NCBI RefSeq assembly: GCF_017815515.1
Contig: NZ_CP072611.1
Location: 2,294,001 to 2,358,000, forward strand
Direction of reading: 5' to 3'
Origin: Aureimonas populi
Lineage (GTDB): Bacteria; Pseudomonadota; Alphaproteobacteria; Rhizobiales; Rhizobiaceae
DNA: 64,000 nt
Shown here: in pieces, positions 9,614 through 19,094 of the stretch
Layout: each line of letters opens with the position of its first letter
Position numbering within the stretch: the first letter of the stretch is position 1
Made by a program: the position numbers and the translations under genes
The notes under the pieces: model-generated
What the model saw: the letters and a program-made list of their open reading frames with translations, nothing else
What the model was told of the DNA's origin: nothing
Database searches by the model: none

Positions 9614-10306
9614 TCAGGCGGCGCGATAGCGGTCGTTGCGGTGGTTGATGGCCAGGAAGATGTTCAGGATCACCGCGCCGATGACTGAATAGAAGATTGC
9701 GAGCGGCGAGGCGACCGTGAAGGAGGCGGCCAGGATGGCAAGGTCGATGAGAAGCTGCGTGAGCCCGGCGCGCCAGCCGAACCGGTCCTGCAGATAGACG
9801 GCGAGGATGCCCACGCCCCCGGCCGAGGAGCGGTGGCGGAAAAGCGCCAGCAGGCCGAAGCCCATCAGCAGGCCGGCGAGCATGGAGCCGACCAGCGGGT
9901 CGATCTGCCCGAAGGTCAGGAAACGGTCGTCGAAGGCCGTCATCAGCGAGAGCGTGGTGATGCCGATGGCGGTCTTGATGGTGAAGGCGCGGCCCATCCG
10001 CCCCATGGCGAGCACGAAGAACGGCAGGTTGAGGAGGAAGAAGACAAGGCCGAAGTTCCAGCCCGTCGAATAGTGCAGCAGGAAGGCGAGCCCCGCCACG
10101 CCCCCGGTCAGAAGGCCGAGATGGGCGAGGATGGCGATGCCGAGCGCGGTGAGCGCCGTGCCGGCGAGGATGCCGAAGGCATCTTCCCACGGGCTGTGGT
10201 GGGTGGCGCTCGAGGCCCAGTTGCCGAAGCGATGCGCGCGGCGTACGTCCTGCGGAATATCGTCGTCGCCTTCGCCCCGCGCCCGCCCGTCCATATCCCG
10301 CCTCAT
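9614..10306 (-). CDS. YitT-family membrane protein
   Basis: A polytopic membrane protein of 230 residues with five to six hydrophobic segments. It has the YitT/DUF161 signature GLLTGGVAGLAFLLHYSTG, followed by a characteristic segment with a conserved glycine pair, RHRSSAGGVGILAVYL. The function of the family is not established; some members are linked to transport. Only 38 bp separate it from the helicase start, so the two are likely co-transcribed. ATG codons at 10306 and 10294 are both usable, and the second has GAGG at better spacing. Confidence 0.85.
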   Translation of the reverse strand: MRRDMDGRARGEGDDDIPQDVRRAHRFGNWASSATHHSPWEDAFGILAGTALTALGIAILAHLGLLTGGVAGLAFLLHYSTGWNFGLVFFLLNLPFFVLAMGRMGRAFTIKTAIGITTLSLMTAFDDRFLTFGQIDPLVGSMLAGLLMGFGLLALFRHRSSAGGVGILAVYLQDRFGWRAGLTQLLIDLAILAASFTVASPLAIFYSVIGAVILNIFLAINHRNDRYRAA

Positions 10307-10354
10307 TCTTCGCCTTGCCCAGGAAATAGACGCTCGCTCCGCCGAGCGAAAGCC

Positions 10355-11272
10355 TCAAGGCCGCAGGGCAGCCATGACGGCAAGCCCGGCGATGTCCGCG
10401 CCGCCGTCCTTGCGTACCGTGCAGGGCCGGCTTCGCGCGAGCGCCAGCCCCTCGCCGGCCAGAAGCCCCGCCAGCGAGCCCGCCGCATGCGCGTATCGCA
10501 GCGAGGGCCGTAGCACGAAGGGCTCCTCGCCCTCGTGGGTCTCGATGGAGAAGGCGAACAGCCCGCCCGCCTTCAGCCGCCGCGCCACGCTGGCGAAGAC
10601 GGGCCTGAGATCCCCCACATAGATCAGCACGTCGGCCGCCGTGACGAGGTCGTAGGCGGCCAGGCTTTCCAGAGCGGTGTCGAGGAGGTTGCCGGCCGTC
10701 AGGCTGTCGTAGATCCGCTTGGCGCGGGCCTTGCGCAGCATCGCCCCCGAGATGTCGAGGCCGTCGAGCCGACGGGCCATGGGGCGCAGCCGCTCGCCCA
10801 TCAGCCCGGTGCCGCATCCCAGGTCCAGCACCGCGCCGAAGGGGCCGGCCGCGCCCATGGCGACCAGCTCCTCGCGAAGAATGTCGGGGATGCGGTAGCC
10901 GAGGCGCTCGACGAGCGAGTGCTCGAAGCGCTCCGCATACTGGTCGAAAAGGCCTTCCACGAAAGCCGGGGGCGCCGCTTGCGGGACGGGTGCGGCCCCG
11001 AGGGCGGCGAGCTTCAGCCCGGCGCCGAACCGCCCGTCCGGGTCGTCCGCGAGGCTCGCGGCCAACGTCGCCACCGCTGCCTCCCGCTCGCCGGCCGCTT
11101 CCTCGAACGCGGCAAGGCGCACGCGGCCCAGCGTCCAGTCGGGCGCGAGCTCCAGCGCCTGGCGCATGATCTCGGCGGCGGCCAGCGGATCGCCGGCACG
11201 CGCGTAGGATTCGGCGTGTTGCGCGCGCCGTGCCGCGCGCGGGTCGATTGTATCCGAGGAATCGTCGTTCAA
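10355..11272 (-). CDS. TPR-containing class I SAM-dependent methyltransferase
   Basis: The 305 residues comprise an N-terminal TPR-like helical region (about 10-95) and a Rossmann methyltransferase. SAM motif I is VLDLGCGTGLMG near residue 150; LDGLDISGAML follows as motif II and AYDLVTAADVLIYV as motif IV. The substrate is not evident; relatives are annotated as trans-aconitate/ubiquinone-type methyltransferases with TPRs. It lies 48 bp upstream of yitT on the same strand and is divergent from the MBL exonuclease with about 97 bp between starts. Its place inside a DNA-repair cluster is unusual and may be incidental. Confidence 0.8.
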   Translation of the reverse strand: MNDDSSDTIDPRAARRAQHAESYARAGDPLAAAEIMRQALELAPDWTLGRVRLAAFEEAAGEREAAVATLAASLADDPDGRFGAGLKLAALGAAPVPQAAPPAFVEGLFDQYAERFEHSLVERLGYRIPDILREELVAMGAAGPFGAVLDLGCGTGLMGERLRPMARRLDGLDISGAMLRKARAKRIYDSLTAGNLLDTALESLAAYDLVTAADVLIYVGDLRPVFASVARRLKAGGLFAFSIETHEGEEPFVLRPSLRYAHAAGSLAGLLAGEGLALARSRPCTVRKDGGADIAGLAVMAALRP

Positions 11273-11369
11273 GGCCGGTTTCGCCGCAAGCTGGTGCCAG
11301 CGATATGCGCCGGCGCGGTTTCGCCGACAAGAGCTTTCGGCCGGGGCGTGCCGGCCCTAGATGCTGGCC

Positions 11370-12383
11370 ATGGCACGCTTCGAAGACCTTCTCCGCCCGA
11401 CCCGCGAAGGGCTCTACTGCCCGCCGGGCGATTTCTACATCGACCCGGTCCTGCCGGTCGGCCGGGCGCTCGTCACCCACGGCCATGCCGACCATGCGCG
11501 GCCGGGCAACGGCAGGGTGCTGGCCACGCGGCGCACGCTCGACATCATGGCGCTGCGCTATGGCGAGGATTTCGCGAGCGAGCGGCAGGCCGCCGGCTGG
11601 GGCGAGGCGATCCGCATCGGGGATGTGGCGGTCTCCTTCCATCCGGCTGGTCACGTCCTCGGCTCGGCGCAGATCGCGGTGGAATGGGGCGGAATGCGGA
11701 TCGTCGCCTCTGGCGACTACAAGCGCAGGGCCGACCCCACCGCCGAGGCTTTCGAGCCGGTGCCCTGCGACGTCTTCATCACCGAGGCGACCTTCGGCCT
11801 GCCGGTCTTCCGCCACCCGCCCGCACGCGAGGAGGCACGCAAGCTGCTGGCCTCCACCCGCCGCTTTCCCGAACGCGCCCATCTCGTGGGCGCTTACGCG
11901 CTGGGCAAGGCGCAGCGCATGATCCGGCTGATCCGCGACGAGGGCTATGACGAGCCGATCTACATTCATGGCGCGTTGAAGCGATTGTGCGACTTCTACC
12001 AAAGCGAGGGCATCGACCTCGGCGAACTGCGCCCTGCAACGCTGGAACGCGGCGCCAAGGCCGATTTCGCGGGCGCCATCGTGGTCGGCCCGCCCTCGGC
12101 CTTCGCCGACAAATGGGCGCGGCGCTTCCCCGACCCCGTCTCATGCTTCGCCAGCGGCTGGATGCGGGTGCGCCAGCGCGCCCGTCAGCGCGGGGTGGAG
12201 CTGCCCCTCATCGTCTCCGACCATTGCGACTGGGACGAGCTGGTGGAGACCATCGTCGAGATCGCCCCGCAGGAGGTCTGGGTCACGCATGGGCGGGAGG
12301 AGGCGCTGGTGCGCTGGTGCACGCTCAAGAACCTGCGCGCGCGGCCCCTGCACCTCGTGGGCTATGAGGACGAGAGCGACTGA
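11370..12383 (+). CDS. Ligase-associated DNA exonuclease (MBL / beta-CASP type, SNM1-like)
   Basis: The protein has a metallo-beta-lactamase metal motif LVTHGHADHARPG near residue 40, FHPAGHVLGSAQI (motif III) and VASGDYKRRADP (motif IV), then the helical EEARKLL region and a C-terminal VSDHCDWDEL and WVTHGRE. This matches the 'ligase-associated DNA exonuclease' family related to SNM1/Artemis. In other genomes it is followed directly by an ATP-dependent DNA ligase; here the next gene is a convergent SGNH hydrolase. The ATG at 11370 (MARFEDLLRPT) fits the family start better than the ATG at 11361. The last 22 bases overlap the convergent hydrolase. Confidence 0.88.
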   Translation: MARFEDLLRPTREGLYCPPGDFYIDPVLPVGRALVTHGHADHARPGNGRVLATRRTLDIMALRYGEDFASERQAAGWGEAIRIGDVAVSFHPAGHVLGSAQIAVEWGGMRIVASGDYKRRADPTAEAFEPVPCDVFITEATFGLPVFRHPPAREEARKLLASTRRFPERAHLVGAYALGKAQRMIRLIRDEGYDEPIYIHGALKRLCDFYQSEGIDLGELRPATLERGAKADFAGAIVVGPPSAFADKWARRFPDPVSCFASGWMRVRQRARQRGVELPLIVSDHCDWDELVETIVEIAPQEVWVTHGREEALVRWCTLKNLRARPLHLVGYEDESD

Positions 12384-13111
12384 TCCGCCTTCGCCACCCG
12401 GTCGCCCAGCACATAGGCGGCCAAGTGCCCCGCCACATAGGCCTGGCCCTCGGCCGAGGCGTGGAAGCCATCGCGCGAGAAGCCGGCGGGCTCCACGCGC
12501 GGGATGGTGACGGAGGGCACCACGCCCCGCTCCAGGCACAGCCGTGCGCCGAGACGGCGTATGACGCGCGCCCGCAGCTCCAGCACATGCGCCAGACCCC
12601 GGGGCAGGGCCGGCACGCGCAGCATGTCGACGGGGGGCGACCAGACGATCCGCGCGTCGGGAAAACGCGCCTTCAGGGCGTAGAGCAGCCCGCCGAAGCC
12701 GCGCTTGAAGCGGCGCGCGCCGTGAAAATTCTTCAGATCGTTGGTGCCGACCGACAGGACGATATGGGTGAAGGGCTCGCGCGCCAGATTGGGCACGATG
12801 AAATCACGCAGGTCCGAGGAGACGGCCGAATTGGAGCCCACCGTGCGCCAGAAGACGCTGCGGCCCGACAGCGCGTGGAGCCGCCGGGCCAGGTTTGGCG
12901 CGAGACTGTCCTCGATGCGCTCCACCCCCACGCCCGCCGCCGAGGAGTCGCCCAGCACCAGGAGCCTGATGTCCGGATCGCCCGCCGCCCCGCCGACGCT
13001 GCCGCTCGTGCGCCCCTCGGGCGGGCGCATCCGCTCGATGCGCCGGCGTATGCCGACGCCTTGCCAGACATAGACCGGAAACATGAGCCAGGAGAGGACG
13101 GCATCGCGCAA
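12362..13111 (-). CDS. SGNH/GDSL hydrolase
   Basis: The SGNH blocks are all present: LLVLGDSSAAGVG (block I, nucleophile Ser), TVGSNSAVSSDL (block II Gly region), LSVGTNDLKNFHG (block III Asn), and RDGFHASAEGQ (block V Asp/His). The likely activity is ester hydrolysis; the substrate is unknown. A hydrophobic N-terminal segment suggests membrane association or a weak signal. The proposed start is TTG at 13111 (with GGAG upstream), because the hydrophobic segment LRDAVLSWLMFPVYVW would then be complete; ATG at 13084 is the alternative. The 3' end overlaps the exonuclease by 22 bp on the opposite strand. Confidence 0.78.
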   Translation of the reverse strand: MRDAVLSWLMFPVYVWQGVGIRRRIERMRPPEGRTSGSVGGAAGDPDIRLLVLGDSSAAGVGVERIEDSLAPNLARRLHALSGRSVFWRTVGSNSAVSSDLRDFIVPNLAREPFTHIVLSVGTNDLKNFHGARRFKRGFGGLLYALKARFPDARIVWSPPVDMLRVPALPRGLAHVLELRARVIRRLGARLCLERGVVPSVTIPRVEPAGFSRDGFHASAEGQAYVAGHLAAYVLGDRVAKADQSLSSS

Positions 13112-13419
13112 CGGGAAAGGCTCCGTAAAGGACAGGGCCGCCGCGCGATCGCGCGACGGCCCTTCGGGGTTCGGACAAGGGCCGGCTCGGCACCCCATCA
13201 TACGGCGATGGATCGCAAGCGGTAGCCCAACCCGGCGTGATCGGCGCGAGGTGGCCTGCCACGATGGAGCGGCACGTTTCGTGGTCCATCGAACCGCAGC
13301 GCCCCTTTCCAGCGGCCCTCCTGCGGAGCACGCCTCGTTCGGCGATGCTGATCCTGAAATCCTTGCGCGTCCCGGCGGCCCTCATCCCGAAGCGGTCGAA
13401 GGCCGAGGGCGCGGGCCGG
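13112..13419. other. Intergenic region between SGNH hydrolase and pgk, no gene seen
   Basis: About 308 bp upstream of the hydrolase and downstream of pgk hold no convincing ORF or strong terminator. The open frames here lack family similarity and are shadows. It should contain the hydrolase promoter on the minus strand, but no clear promoter motif stands out. Confidence 0.5.
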
Positions 13420-14613
13420 TCAGGCCTTGAGCGCCTCCACGCCGGGCAGGGGCTTGCCTTCCATCCATTCGAGGAACGCGCCGCCGGCGGTGGAAACATA
13501 GGTGAAGGCGTCGGTGACGCCCGCATGGGCCAGCGCCGCCACGGTGTCGCCGCCGCCCGCCACCGAAACGAGCGCGCCCTCGCGCGTGCGCTGGGCGGCG
13601 TGCCGGGCGGCCGAAACCGTCGCCGCGTCGAACGGCTCGATCTCGAAAGCCCCGAGCGGGCCGTTCCAGACCAGCGTTTTGGCCTTGTCGATCCACTCGT
13701 TGACCATGCCCACGCTGGCCGGCCCGACATCGAGGATCATCCCGTCCGCCGGAATCCGGTCCACCGATAGAACCTCGTTCTGCGCGCCTGCCTTGAACTC
13801 CTTGGCCACCACCGCGTCGGCCGGCAGGAGGATCACGCAGCCCGCCGCCTCGGCGGAGGCCACGATGGAGAGCGCGGTCTGCGCCAGGTCGTGCTCGCAC
13901 AGCGACTTGCCGACATCCTTGCCCTGCGCGGCGAGGAAGGTGTTGGCCATGCCGCCGCCGATGACGAGGCAATCGACCTTCTTCACGAGGTTCGACAGAA
14001 GCTCGATCTTGGTGGAGACCTTCGCGCCGCCGACAATGGCCACGACCGGCTTCTCCGGATTGCCGAGGCCCTTTTCCAGCGCTTCCAGCTCGGCCTGCAT
14101 GGCGCGGCCGGCATAGGAGGGCAGATGATGCGTCACCCCTTCCGTGGAGGCATGGGCGCGGTGGGCGGCCGAGAAGGCATCGTTGACGTAGAGGTCGCCG
14201 AGCGCGGCGAGCTGCGAGGCGAACTCGTCGTCGTTCGCCTCCTCGCCGGCGTGGAAGCGGGTGTTCTCCAGAAGCAGCACGTCGCCATCGGTCATGTTGG
14301 CGACGATGCCGTCCGCCACCGGGCCTACGCAATCGTCCGCGAAGCCCACCGGCTTGCCGAGCTGCCGGGACAGCACTTCAGCCACCGGCTCCAGCGACTG
14401 CGCCTTGTCCACCTTGCCCTTGGGCCGCCCGAAATGGGCGAGCAGGATGACGCGCCCGCCCTTGTCGGCGATCTCGCGCAGCGTGGGCAGCACGCGCTCG
14501 ATGCGCGTTGCATCCGTAACCTTGCCGTCCTTCATGGGAACGTTCAGGTCCACGCGGCACAAAACGTGCTTTCCGGAAAGATCGGCGTCGTCGAGCGTCT
14601 TGAAGGGGGTCAT
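13420..14613 (-). CDS. pgk: Phosphoglycerate kinase
   Basis: This 397-residue protein is full length for bacterial PGK and makes 3-phosphoglycerate and ATP from 1,3-bisphosphoglycerate in the cytoplasm. It shows [16 protein letters not shown] at the N-terminus, [10 protein letters not shown] and [12 protein letters not shown] for 3-PG binding, the hinge [12 protein letters not shown], and the nucleotide site [11 protein letters not shown] near the C-terminus. AAGGA lies 8 nt before the ATG. It is third in gap-DUF1089-pgk, only 10 bp from the upstream gene. Neither fba, the usual downstream partner in rhizobia, nor tkt is present. Confidence 0.97.
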   Translation of the reverse strand: MTPFKTLDDADLSGKHVLCRVDLNVPMKDGKVTDATRIERVLPTLREIADKGGRVILLAHFGRPKGKVDKAQSLEPVAEVLSRQLGKPVGFADDCVGPVADGIVANMTDGDVLLLENTRFHAGEEANDDEFASQLAALGDLYVNDAFSAAHRAHASTEGVTHHLPSYAGRAMQAELEALEKGLGNPEKPVVAIVGGAKVSTKIELLSNLVKKVDCLVIGGGMANTFLAAQGKDVGKSLCEHDLAQTALSIVASAEAAGCVILLPADAVVAKEFKAGAQNEVLSVDRIPADGMILDVGPASVGMVNEWIDKAKTLVWNGPLGAFEIEPFDAATVSAARHAAQRTREGALVSVAGGGDTVAALAHAGVTDAFTYVSTAGGAFLEWMEGKPLPGVEALKA

Positions 14614-14623
14614 CGGGCGGTCC

Positions 14624-15187
14624 TTAAACTCTGACGAAAAGGGTCGGATAGTCGGTCACGAAGCCGTCCTCGTCCACTGGCAGGTCGGCCGAGAAGCTGC
14701 GGTCGGTGGCCTGGTATCGGTAGAGCTGGCCGGGCAGGAGACAGGTGTAGCGCTGGCCGTCCACCATGGGCTCGAAACTGTCGAAGGGCACGTAGACCAT
14801 CCGCAGATCCGCCGTGCCGTCCTGCGGCTGGAGGCCGAGCCGGCGGATGGGAAGCGTGTTGGTGAAGGGCGAACCGGCCAGGTCGATATCCACGCAGCCG
14901 TCGAGAGCGGGCAGGGGCGTGCCCTCCGCGCTTTTCCAGCGCCCCTCGCCGTCGCCGTCCAGCGCAAGGGTGCGCCCTCCCGTCTCGCGCAGGCGCAACT
15001 GCCGAACGCGCCACTGCGGATCGCAGGAAATCTGCCAGACGAGTCCATAGGGCGAGCCGCCCCGCTCGCCGATGACGACGGAGCGCACCGACACGCCCGA
15101 GGCGGTCGGCTCGACGGTGAGGTGCTCCAGCCCTTCGCCGGCGACGGGACGCCAGCGAAGGGTGCGGCGCGAGAGCGGCCGGAACAT
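14624..15187 (-). CDS. Putative glycolipid-binding (DUF1089) protein
   Basis: The ATG at 15187 ([15 protein letters not shown]) gives a protein of 187 residues. It looks like the PF06475 family: an all-beta fold with the segments [25 protein letters not shown] and [12 protein letters not shown], then [12 protein letters not shown] and a C-terminal DYPTLFVRV. The family is named for a structural resemblance to LolA/LppX-type lipid-binding barrels; no enzymatic activity is known. Only 8 bp separate it from gap and 10 bp from pgk, so it is co-transcribed with glycolytic genes. There is no signal peptide, which suggests a cytosolic location. Confidence 0.75.
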   Translation of the reverse strand: MFRPLSRRTLRWRPVAGEGLEHLTVEPTASGVSVRSVVIGERGGSPYGLVWQISCDPQWRVRQLRLRETGGRTLALDGDGEGRWKSAEGTPLPALDGCVDIDLAGSPFTNTLPIRRLGLQPQDGTADLRMVYVPFDSFEPMVDGQRYTCLLPGQLYRYQATDRSFSADLPVDEDGFVTDYPTLFVRV

Positions 15188-15195
15188 GGGGCTCG

Positions 15196-16203
<1,008 letters not shown>

Positions 16204-16433
16204 GTCATGCCTCCTGCTGGTTTGCCCCGCGGCGCCAGGCGGTGCCGCCGCTTTCCGCCAGCGTTCTAGCCGGTTTCGCGGGCGCGTAAAGCGCCCAAGA
16301 GCCCCCTTTGGCCCGCGCGGCGAGATTCAATCGTTCCAAAGCTCTCCATGCGTCTTCTCTTACCGCTTCTCAGGATGGTTCGGAGCCGCTAGGACGGAGC
16401 GGGGACGGTCAAATCGCGAATCCCGGAGGGCCG

Positions 16434-16709
16434 ATGGCGGGAGACAAGTCGTTCGACGAGGCGTCGGCAAGGCTGCAGAAGGCGCTGGAGCGGCTGGAGG
16501 CCGCCGTCGAGGCGCGGCTCGACCGCGAGGGGCTGGTGCTCGGCGCCGAGGAGGAGGTGCAGCGCATGAGCGCCGATCGCGGCCGGCTGGCCGGCGATCT
16601 CGACGCCGCCCTCGCCAAGACGAAGCGGCTGGAGGAAGCCAACCGCGAAGTTTCGCGCCGGCTGGTGACGGCCATGGAGCAGATTCGCGGCGTCATGATG
16701 CGCGGCTGA
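16434..16709 (+). CDS. DUF4164 small coiled-coil protein
   Basis: The ATG at 16434, preceded by GGAGGG, gives 91 residues that are almost wholly helical with heptads (SARLQKALERLEAAVEARL, then EEEVQRMSADRGRL). It resembles the DUF4164 family found directly upstream of zapA in rhizobia. The function is unknown; the neighbourhood suggests a link to cell division. Only 15 bp separate it from zapA, so the two form an operon. Confidence 0.75.
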   Translation: MAGDKSFDEASARLQKALERLEAAVEARLDREGLVLGAEEEVQRMSADRGRLAGDLDAALAKTKRLEEANREVSRRLVTAMEQIRGVMMRG

Positions 16710-16724
16710 GGAAGGAGCGGAGCG

Positions 16725-17087
16725 ATGCCTCAGATCGTCGTCACCATAGACGGCAGGACCTATCGCATGGCCTGCGCGGAAGGCGAGGAGGACCACCTCG
16801 TCGGGCTCGCCGCGGATGTGGACGCGCGTGTGGCCGAGCTTCGCAAGAGCTTCGGCGAGATCGGCGACCAGCGCCTGACGGTGATGGCCGCCATCATGGC
16901 GAGCGACGAATTGTCGGAGGCGCGGGCGCGCGTCGCGGCGCTGGAAGCCGAGCTCGAGGCGGTGAACGGAAAGCGCGAGAACGCCTCGCGCAGCGCTGCG
17001 TCGGGCCGCGAGGTGCTGGTGGAGACCATGAACGGCGTTTCGGAACAGATCGAGCGGATCGCGGCCCGGCTCGAACGCGGGCGCTGA
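16725..17087 (+). CDS. zapA: Cell division protein ZapA
   Basis: The 120-residue protein has the ZapA fold: an N-terminal beta segment (MPQIVVTIDGRTYRMACAEG), the conserved EEDHLVGLAADVDARVAEL, then a long coiled-coil helix. ZapA binds FtsZ and promotes bundling and alignment of Z-ring filaments at midcell. AAGGAG lies upstream of the ATG. It directly precedes the 6S RNA gene, the same order as in many other proteobacteria. Confidence 0.9.
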   Translation: MPQIVVTIDGRTYRMACAEGEEDHLVGLAADVDARVAELRKSFGEIGDQRLTVMAAIMASDELSEARARVAALEAELEAVNGKRENASRSAASGREVLVETMNGVSEQIERIAARLERGR

Positions 17088-17139
17088 ACTTTTACGAAAG
17101 CCTATGGCGGCCTGCCGCGCGGGGGCCTATATTGGTCTT

Positions 17140-17290
17140 GGCGGGCTGCACGGTTCGACAGGGATAACTTATTCCCCGGGGCCTTACGCATCCCAAAGGG
17201 AGCTGTTCCTGCCTTGGCCCGTGGGCTGGGGCATACGGCGCCCACCTACACTGTAGGTTCCCGGGATCGATCTTCTCATCGGCCGACGTG
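17140..17290 (+). ncRNA. ssrS: 6S RNA (SsrS)
   Basis: The stretch between zapA and the 5-FTHF cyclo-ligase has the hallmarks of alphaproteobacterial 6S RNA: a 5' strand with TTATTCCCCGGGGCC (about 17169-17183) pairing with a 3' strand TAGGTTCCCGGGA (about 17254-17267), and a conserved central bubble rich in GCCTTGGCCCGTGGGCTGGG (17211-17230). 6S RNA mimics an open promoter and sequesters sigma-70 RNA polymerase in stationary phase. A plausible -10 (TATATT, 17128-17133) sets the 5' end near 17140; both ends are estimates. Location next to zapA and fau is the classical ssrS context. Confidence 0.82.
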
Positions 17291-17323
17291 GCTCGCCACT
17301 TCCTTCTGGTCTCGCGAGGCGGA

Positions 17324-17914
17324 ATGCACGACAGGCCGAGCGCCAAGGGCGCCCTGCGGCGCGAACTTCTGGCGCGAAGGGACGGCCTGGCCCCCGAGTT
17401 TCGCGCGAACGCCTCCCGCCTCGTCGCCGGGCGGATTCTGGCCGGGTTCGGCGTGGCGCCGGCCATCCTCGGCGCCTATCTTCCCATCCGCTCCGAAGTC
17501 GATCCCCGCTCCTTGATGACCGTGCTCGCGGAGCGCGGCGCGCGCGTCTGCGCGCCCGCCATCAAGGGCGATCATCTCGAATTCAGGGAATGGACGCCCG
17601 CCGCCGTCCTGGAGCCGCAGGGGCTGGGCACCCGGGCGCCGGGTCCGGCGGCGCCGGTGCTTCGCCCGGAAATCCTGCTGGTGCCCCTCGCGGGCTTCGA
17701 CCGGCGCGGCCATCGGCTCGGCTACGGGCGCGGCTTCTACGACCGCGCCATCGCCCGGCTGCGCGCCGACGGCGCTCCGCTCCTCGCCATCGGGCTGGCC
17801 TTCAGCGCGCAGGAGGTGCCGGCCGTGCCGGACGATCCCTTCGACATCGCGCTCGACGCCATCGTCACCGAGGCAGAATGGGTCCGGCCGAGGGAAACGC
17901 CTCCGCCGTCCTAG
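17324..17914 (+). CDS. 5-formyltetrahydrofolate cyclo-ligase
   Basis: This enzyme (ygfA/fau type) uses ATP to convert 5-formyl-THF to 5,10-methenyl-THF, recovering folate. The ATG at 17324, with GAGGCGG upstream, gives 196 residues; an in-frame ATG at 17288 would add twelve residues reaching into the 6S RNA. Signatures are KGALRRELLARRDGL, GAYLPIRSEVDP, the loop LLVPLAGFDRRGHRLGYG and GYGRGFYDRAIARL (phosphate/ATP loop). The 3' end overlaps the convergent CAP-domain gene by 50 bp. Confidence 0.9.
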   Translation: MHDRPSAKGALRRELLARRDGLAPEFRANASRLVAGRILAGFGVAPAILGAYLPIRSEVDPRSLMTVLAERGARVCAPAIKGDHLEFREWTPAAVLEPQGLGTRAPGPAAPVLRPEILLVPLAGFDRRGHRLGYGRGFYDRAIARLRADGAPLLAIGLAFSAQEVPAVPDDPFDIALDAIVTEAEWVRPRETPPPS

Positions 17915-18398
17915 GCGGGCGCTCGGCGCCGAAGATCTGCGTCCAGTAGGGCCGCCCGCTGCGGGTGTCGCGCGCCGCTGCGAAGCCGACCTCGGTGACG
18001 TTCGGGTTCATGAGGTTGCGCCGGTGCCCGGGCGAGCCGATCCATCCCTCCATGGCCGCCGAATAGGACGGGTAGCCGCGTCCCAGATTCTCCGCCGTCG
18101 CCGCCCAGTCGTAGCCCACCGCGCCCAGCCGGCGCGGCAGCGGGCCGATGACGTCGTGGCTCATCCGGTCCCGCGCGGCCATGGCGTTCGACTGCTCGGC
18201 GGCCGCCCGGTTCAGCCTCTCGTCGACGGAGAGCTCCGAAAGACCGTTGGCGCGCCGGAACGCGTTGACCTGCCCAAGCGCGTCGGCGCGGTCGAACATG
18301 ATGGAGCGCACCGCGCCGGGGTCACCCGTCGAGGCGCACGCCTGGAGGGCAAGGAGAAGAACGGCGAGAGCGAGAAGGCGCAAGGCGGAGATTCCCAT
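17865..18398 (-). CDS. CAP/SCP-domain lipoprotein
   Basis: A 177-residue secreted protein. Residues 1-21 are a lipoprotein signal with lipobox LQAC (Cys21). The CAP/SCP-like domain follows: LGQVNAFRRANGLSELSVDE, SNAMAARDRMSHDV, ATAENLGRGYPSYSAAMEGW and GSPGHRRNLMNPNVTEVGFA. The bacterial CAP superfamily is extracytoplasmic; biochemical roles are poorly defined. It is convergent with fau, overlapping by 50 bp, and divergent from the GST gene. Confidence 0.85.
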   Translation of the reverse strand: MGISALRLLALAVLLLALQACASTGDPGAVRSIMFDRADALGQVNAFRRANGLSELSVDERLNRAAAEQSNAMAARDRMSHDVIGPLPRRLGAVGYDWAATAENLGRGYPSYSAAMEGWIGSPGHRRNLMNPNVTEVGFAAARDTRSGRPYWTQIFGAERPPRTAEAFPSAGPILPR

Positions 18399-18470
18399 GG
18401 CGGCGGCGGGGGCTCATTTTCGGGCAGCCCCGTGCTATTTTGACGGTCGATTCGAGCGATGAGGACTTCC

Positions 18471-19094
18471 GTGATCGAACTGTTCACCTGGACCACGCCC
18501 AATGGCGAGAAGCCGATCATCATGCTCGAGGAGTGCGGGCTCGACTACGATCTCCATCTGATCGACATCTCGGCTGGAGAACAGAAGAAATCCGACTTTC
18601 TTGCGATCAACCCGAATGGGAAGATTCCCGCCCTTGTCGATGACGGGATTCGGGTTTTCGAATCGGGCGCGATCCTCATCTATCTCGCGGAGAAGAGCGG
18701 GCGCTTCCTGGCGCCCTCCGGCAAGGCGCGGGCCGAGGCGCTGGCCTGGACGTTCTTCCAGGCCGGCGGCACGGGGCCGATGCTCGGCCAGTGGTATCAT
18801 TTCGAGAAGGCCGTGCCGGAGAAAATTCCTTACGCCGTGGAGCGTTACCGGGAGGAGTCGATTCGACTCCTGAGCGTCCTCGACGGACGTCTGGGCGATC
18901 GCGACTACCTGGCGGGGGAGTTCTCCATCGCCGACATCATGAACTATTCCTGGGCCGTGGCGGGGCTCGACGGTCTTGACGTGCGCGAGCGCTTTCCCGC
19001 CCTGTCCATGTGGGCCGGGCGGATGGGCGGGCGCGAGGCGCTGGCGCGCGGGCTGGACCGGTTGCGATCGGCCAAGGGCGGCCTTCGCGCGTGA
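18471..19094 (+). CDS. Glutathione S-transferase (YfcG/YghU-like Nu class)
   Basis: The N-terminal thioredoxin fold reads IELFTWTTPNGEKPIIMLEE, with the TxPN motif typical of Nu-class GSTs that act as disulfide-bond oxidoreductases. NPNGKIPALVDDG (cis-Pro) and VFESGAILIYLAEKSGRF (Glu-Ser glutathione contact) follow, then an all-helical C-domain with FSIADIMNYSW. GTG at 18471 has GAGGA 5 nt upstream and is preferred over ATG at 18459. Its stop overlaps the GTG of the ymdB-like gene (GTGA), so the pair is translationally coupled. Confidence 0.87.
   Translation: MIELFTWTTPNGEKPIIMLEECGLDYDLHLIDISAGEQKKSDFLAINPNGKIPALVDDGIRVFESGAILIYLAEKSGRFLAPSGKARAEALAWTFFQAGGTGPMLGQWYHFEKAVPEKIPYAVERYREESIRLLSVLDGRLGDRDYLAGEFSIADIMNYSWAVAGLDGLDVRERFPALSMWAGRMGGREALARGLDRLRSAKGGLRA

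Noticed and set aside
9576..12002. N-terminal extension of the helicase frame by about 809 codons upstream
   Set aside because: It overlaps yitT and the methyltransferase in another frame, has no family similarity and lacks a plausible start; the helicase similarity begins near 9575.
13202..13419. Possible gene between the SGNH hydrolase and pgk
   Set aside because: The open frames lack family similarity, ribosome sites or consistent codon pattern.
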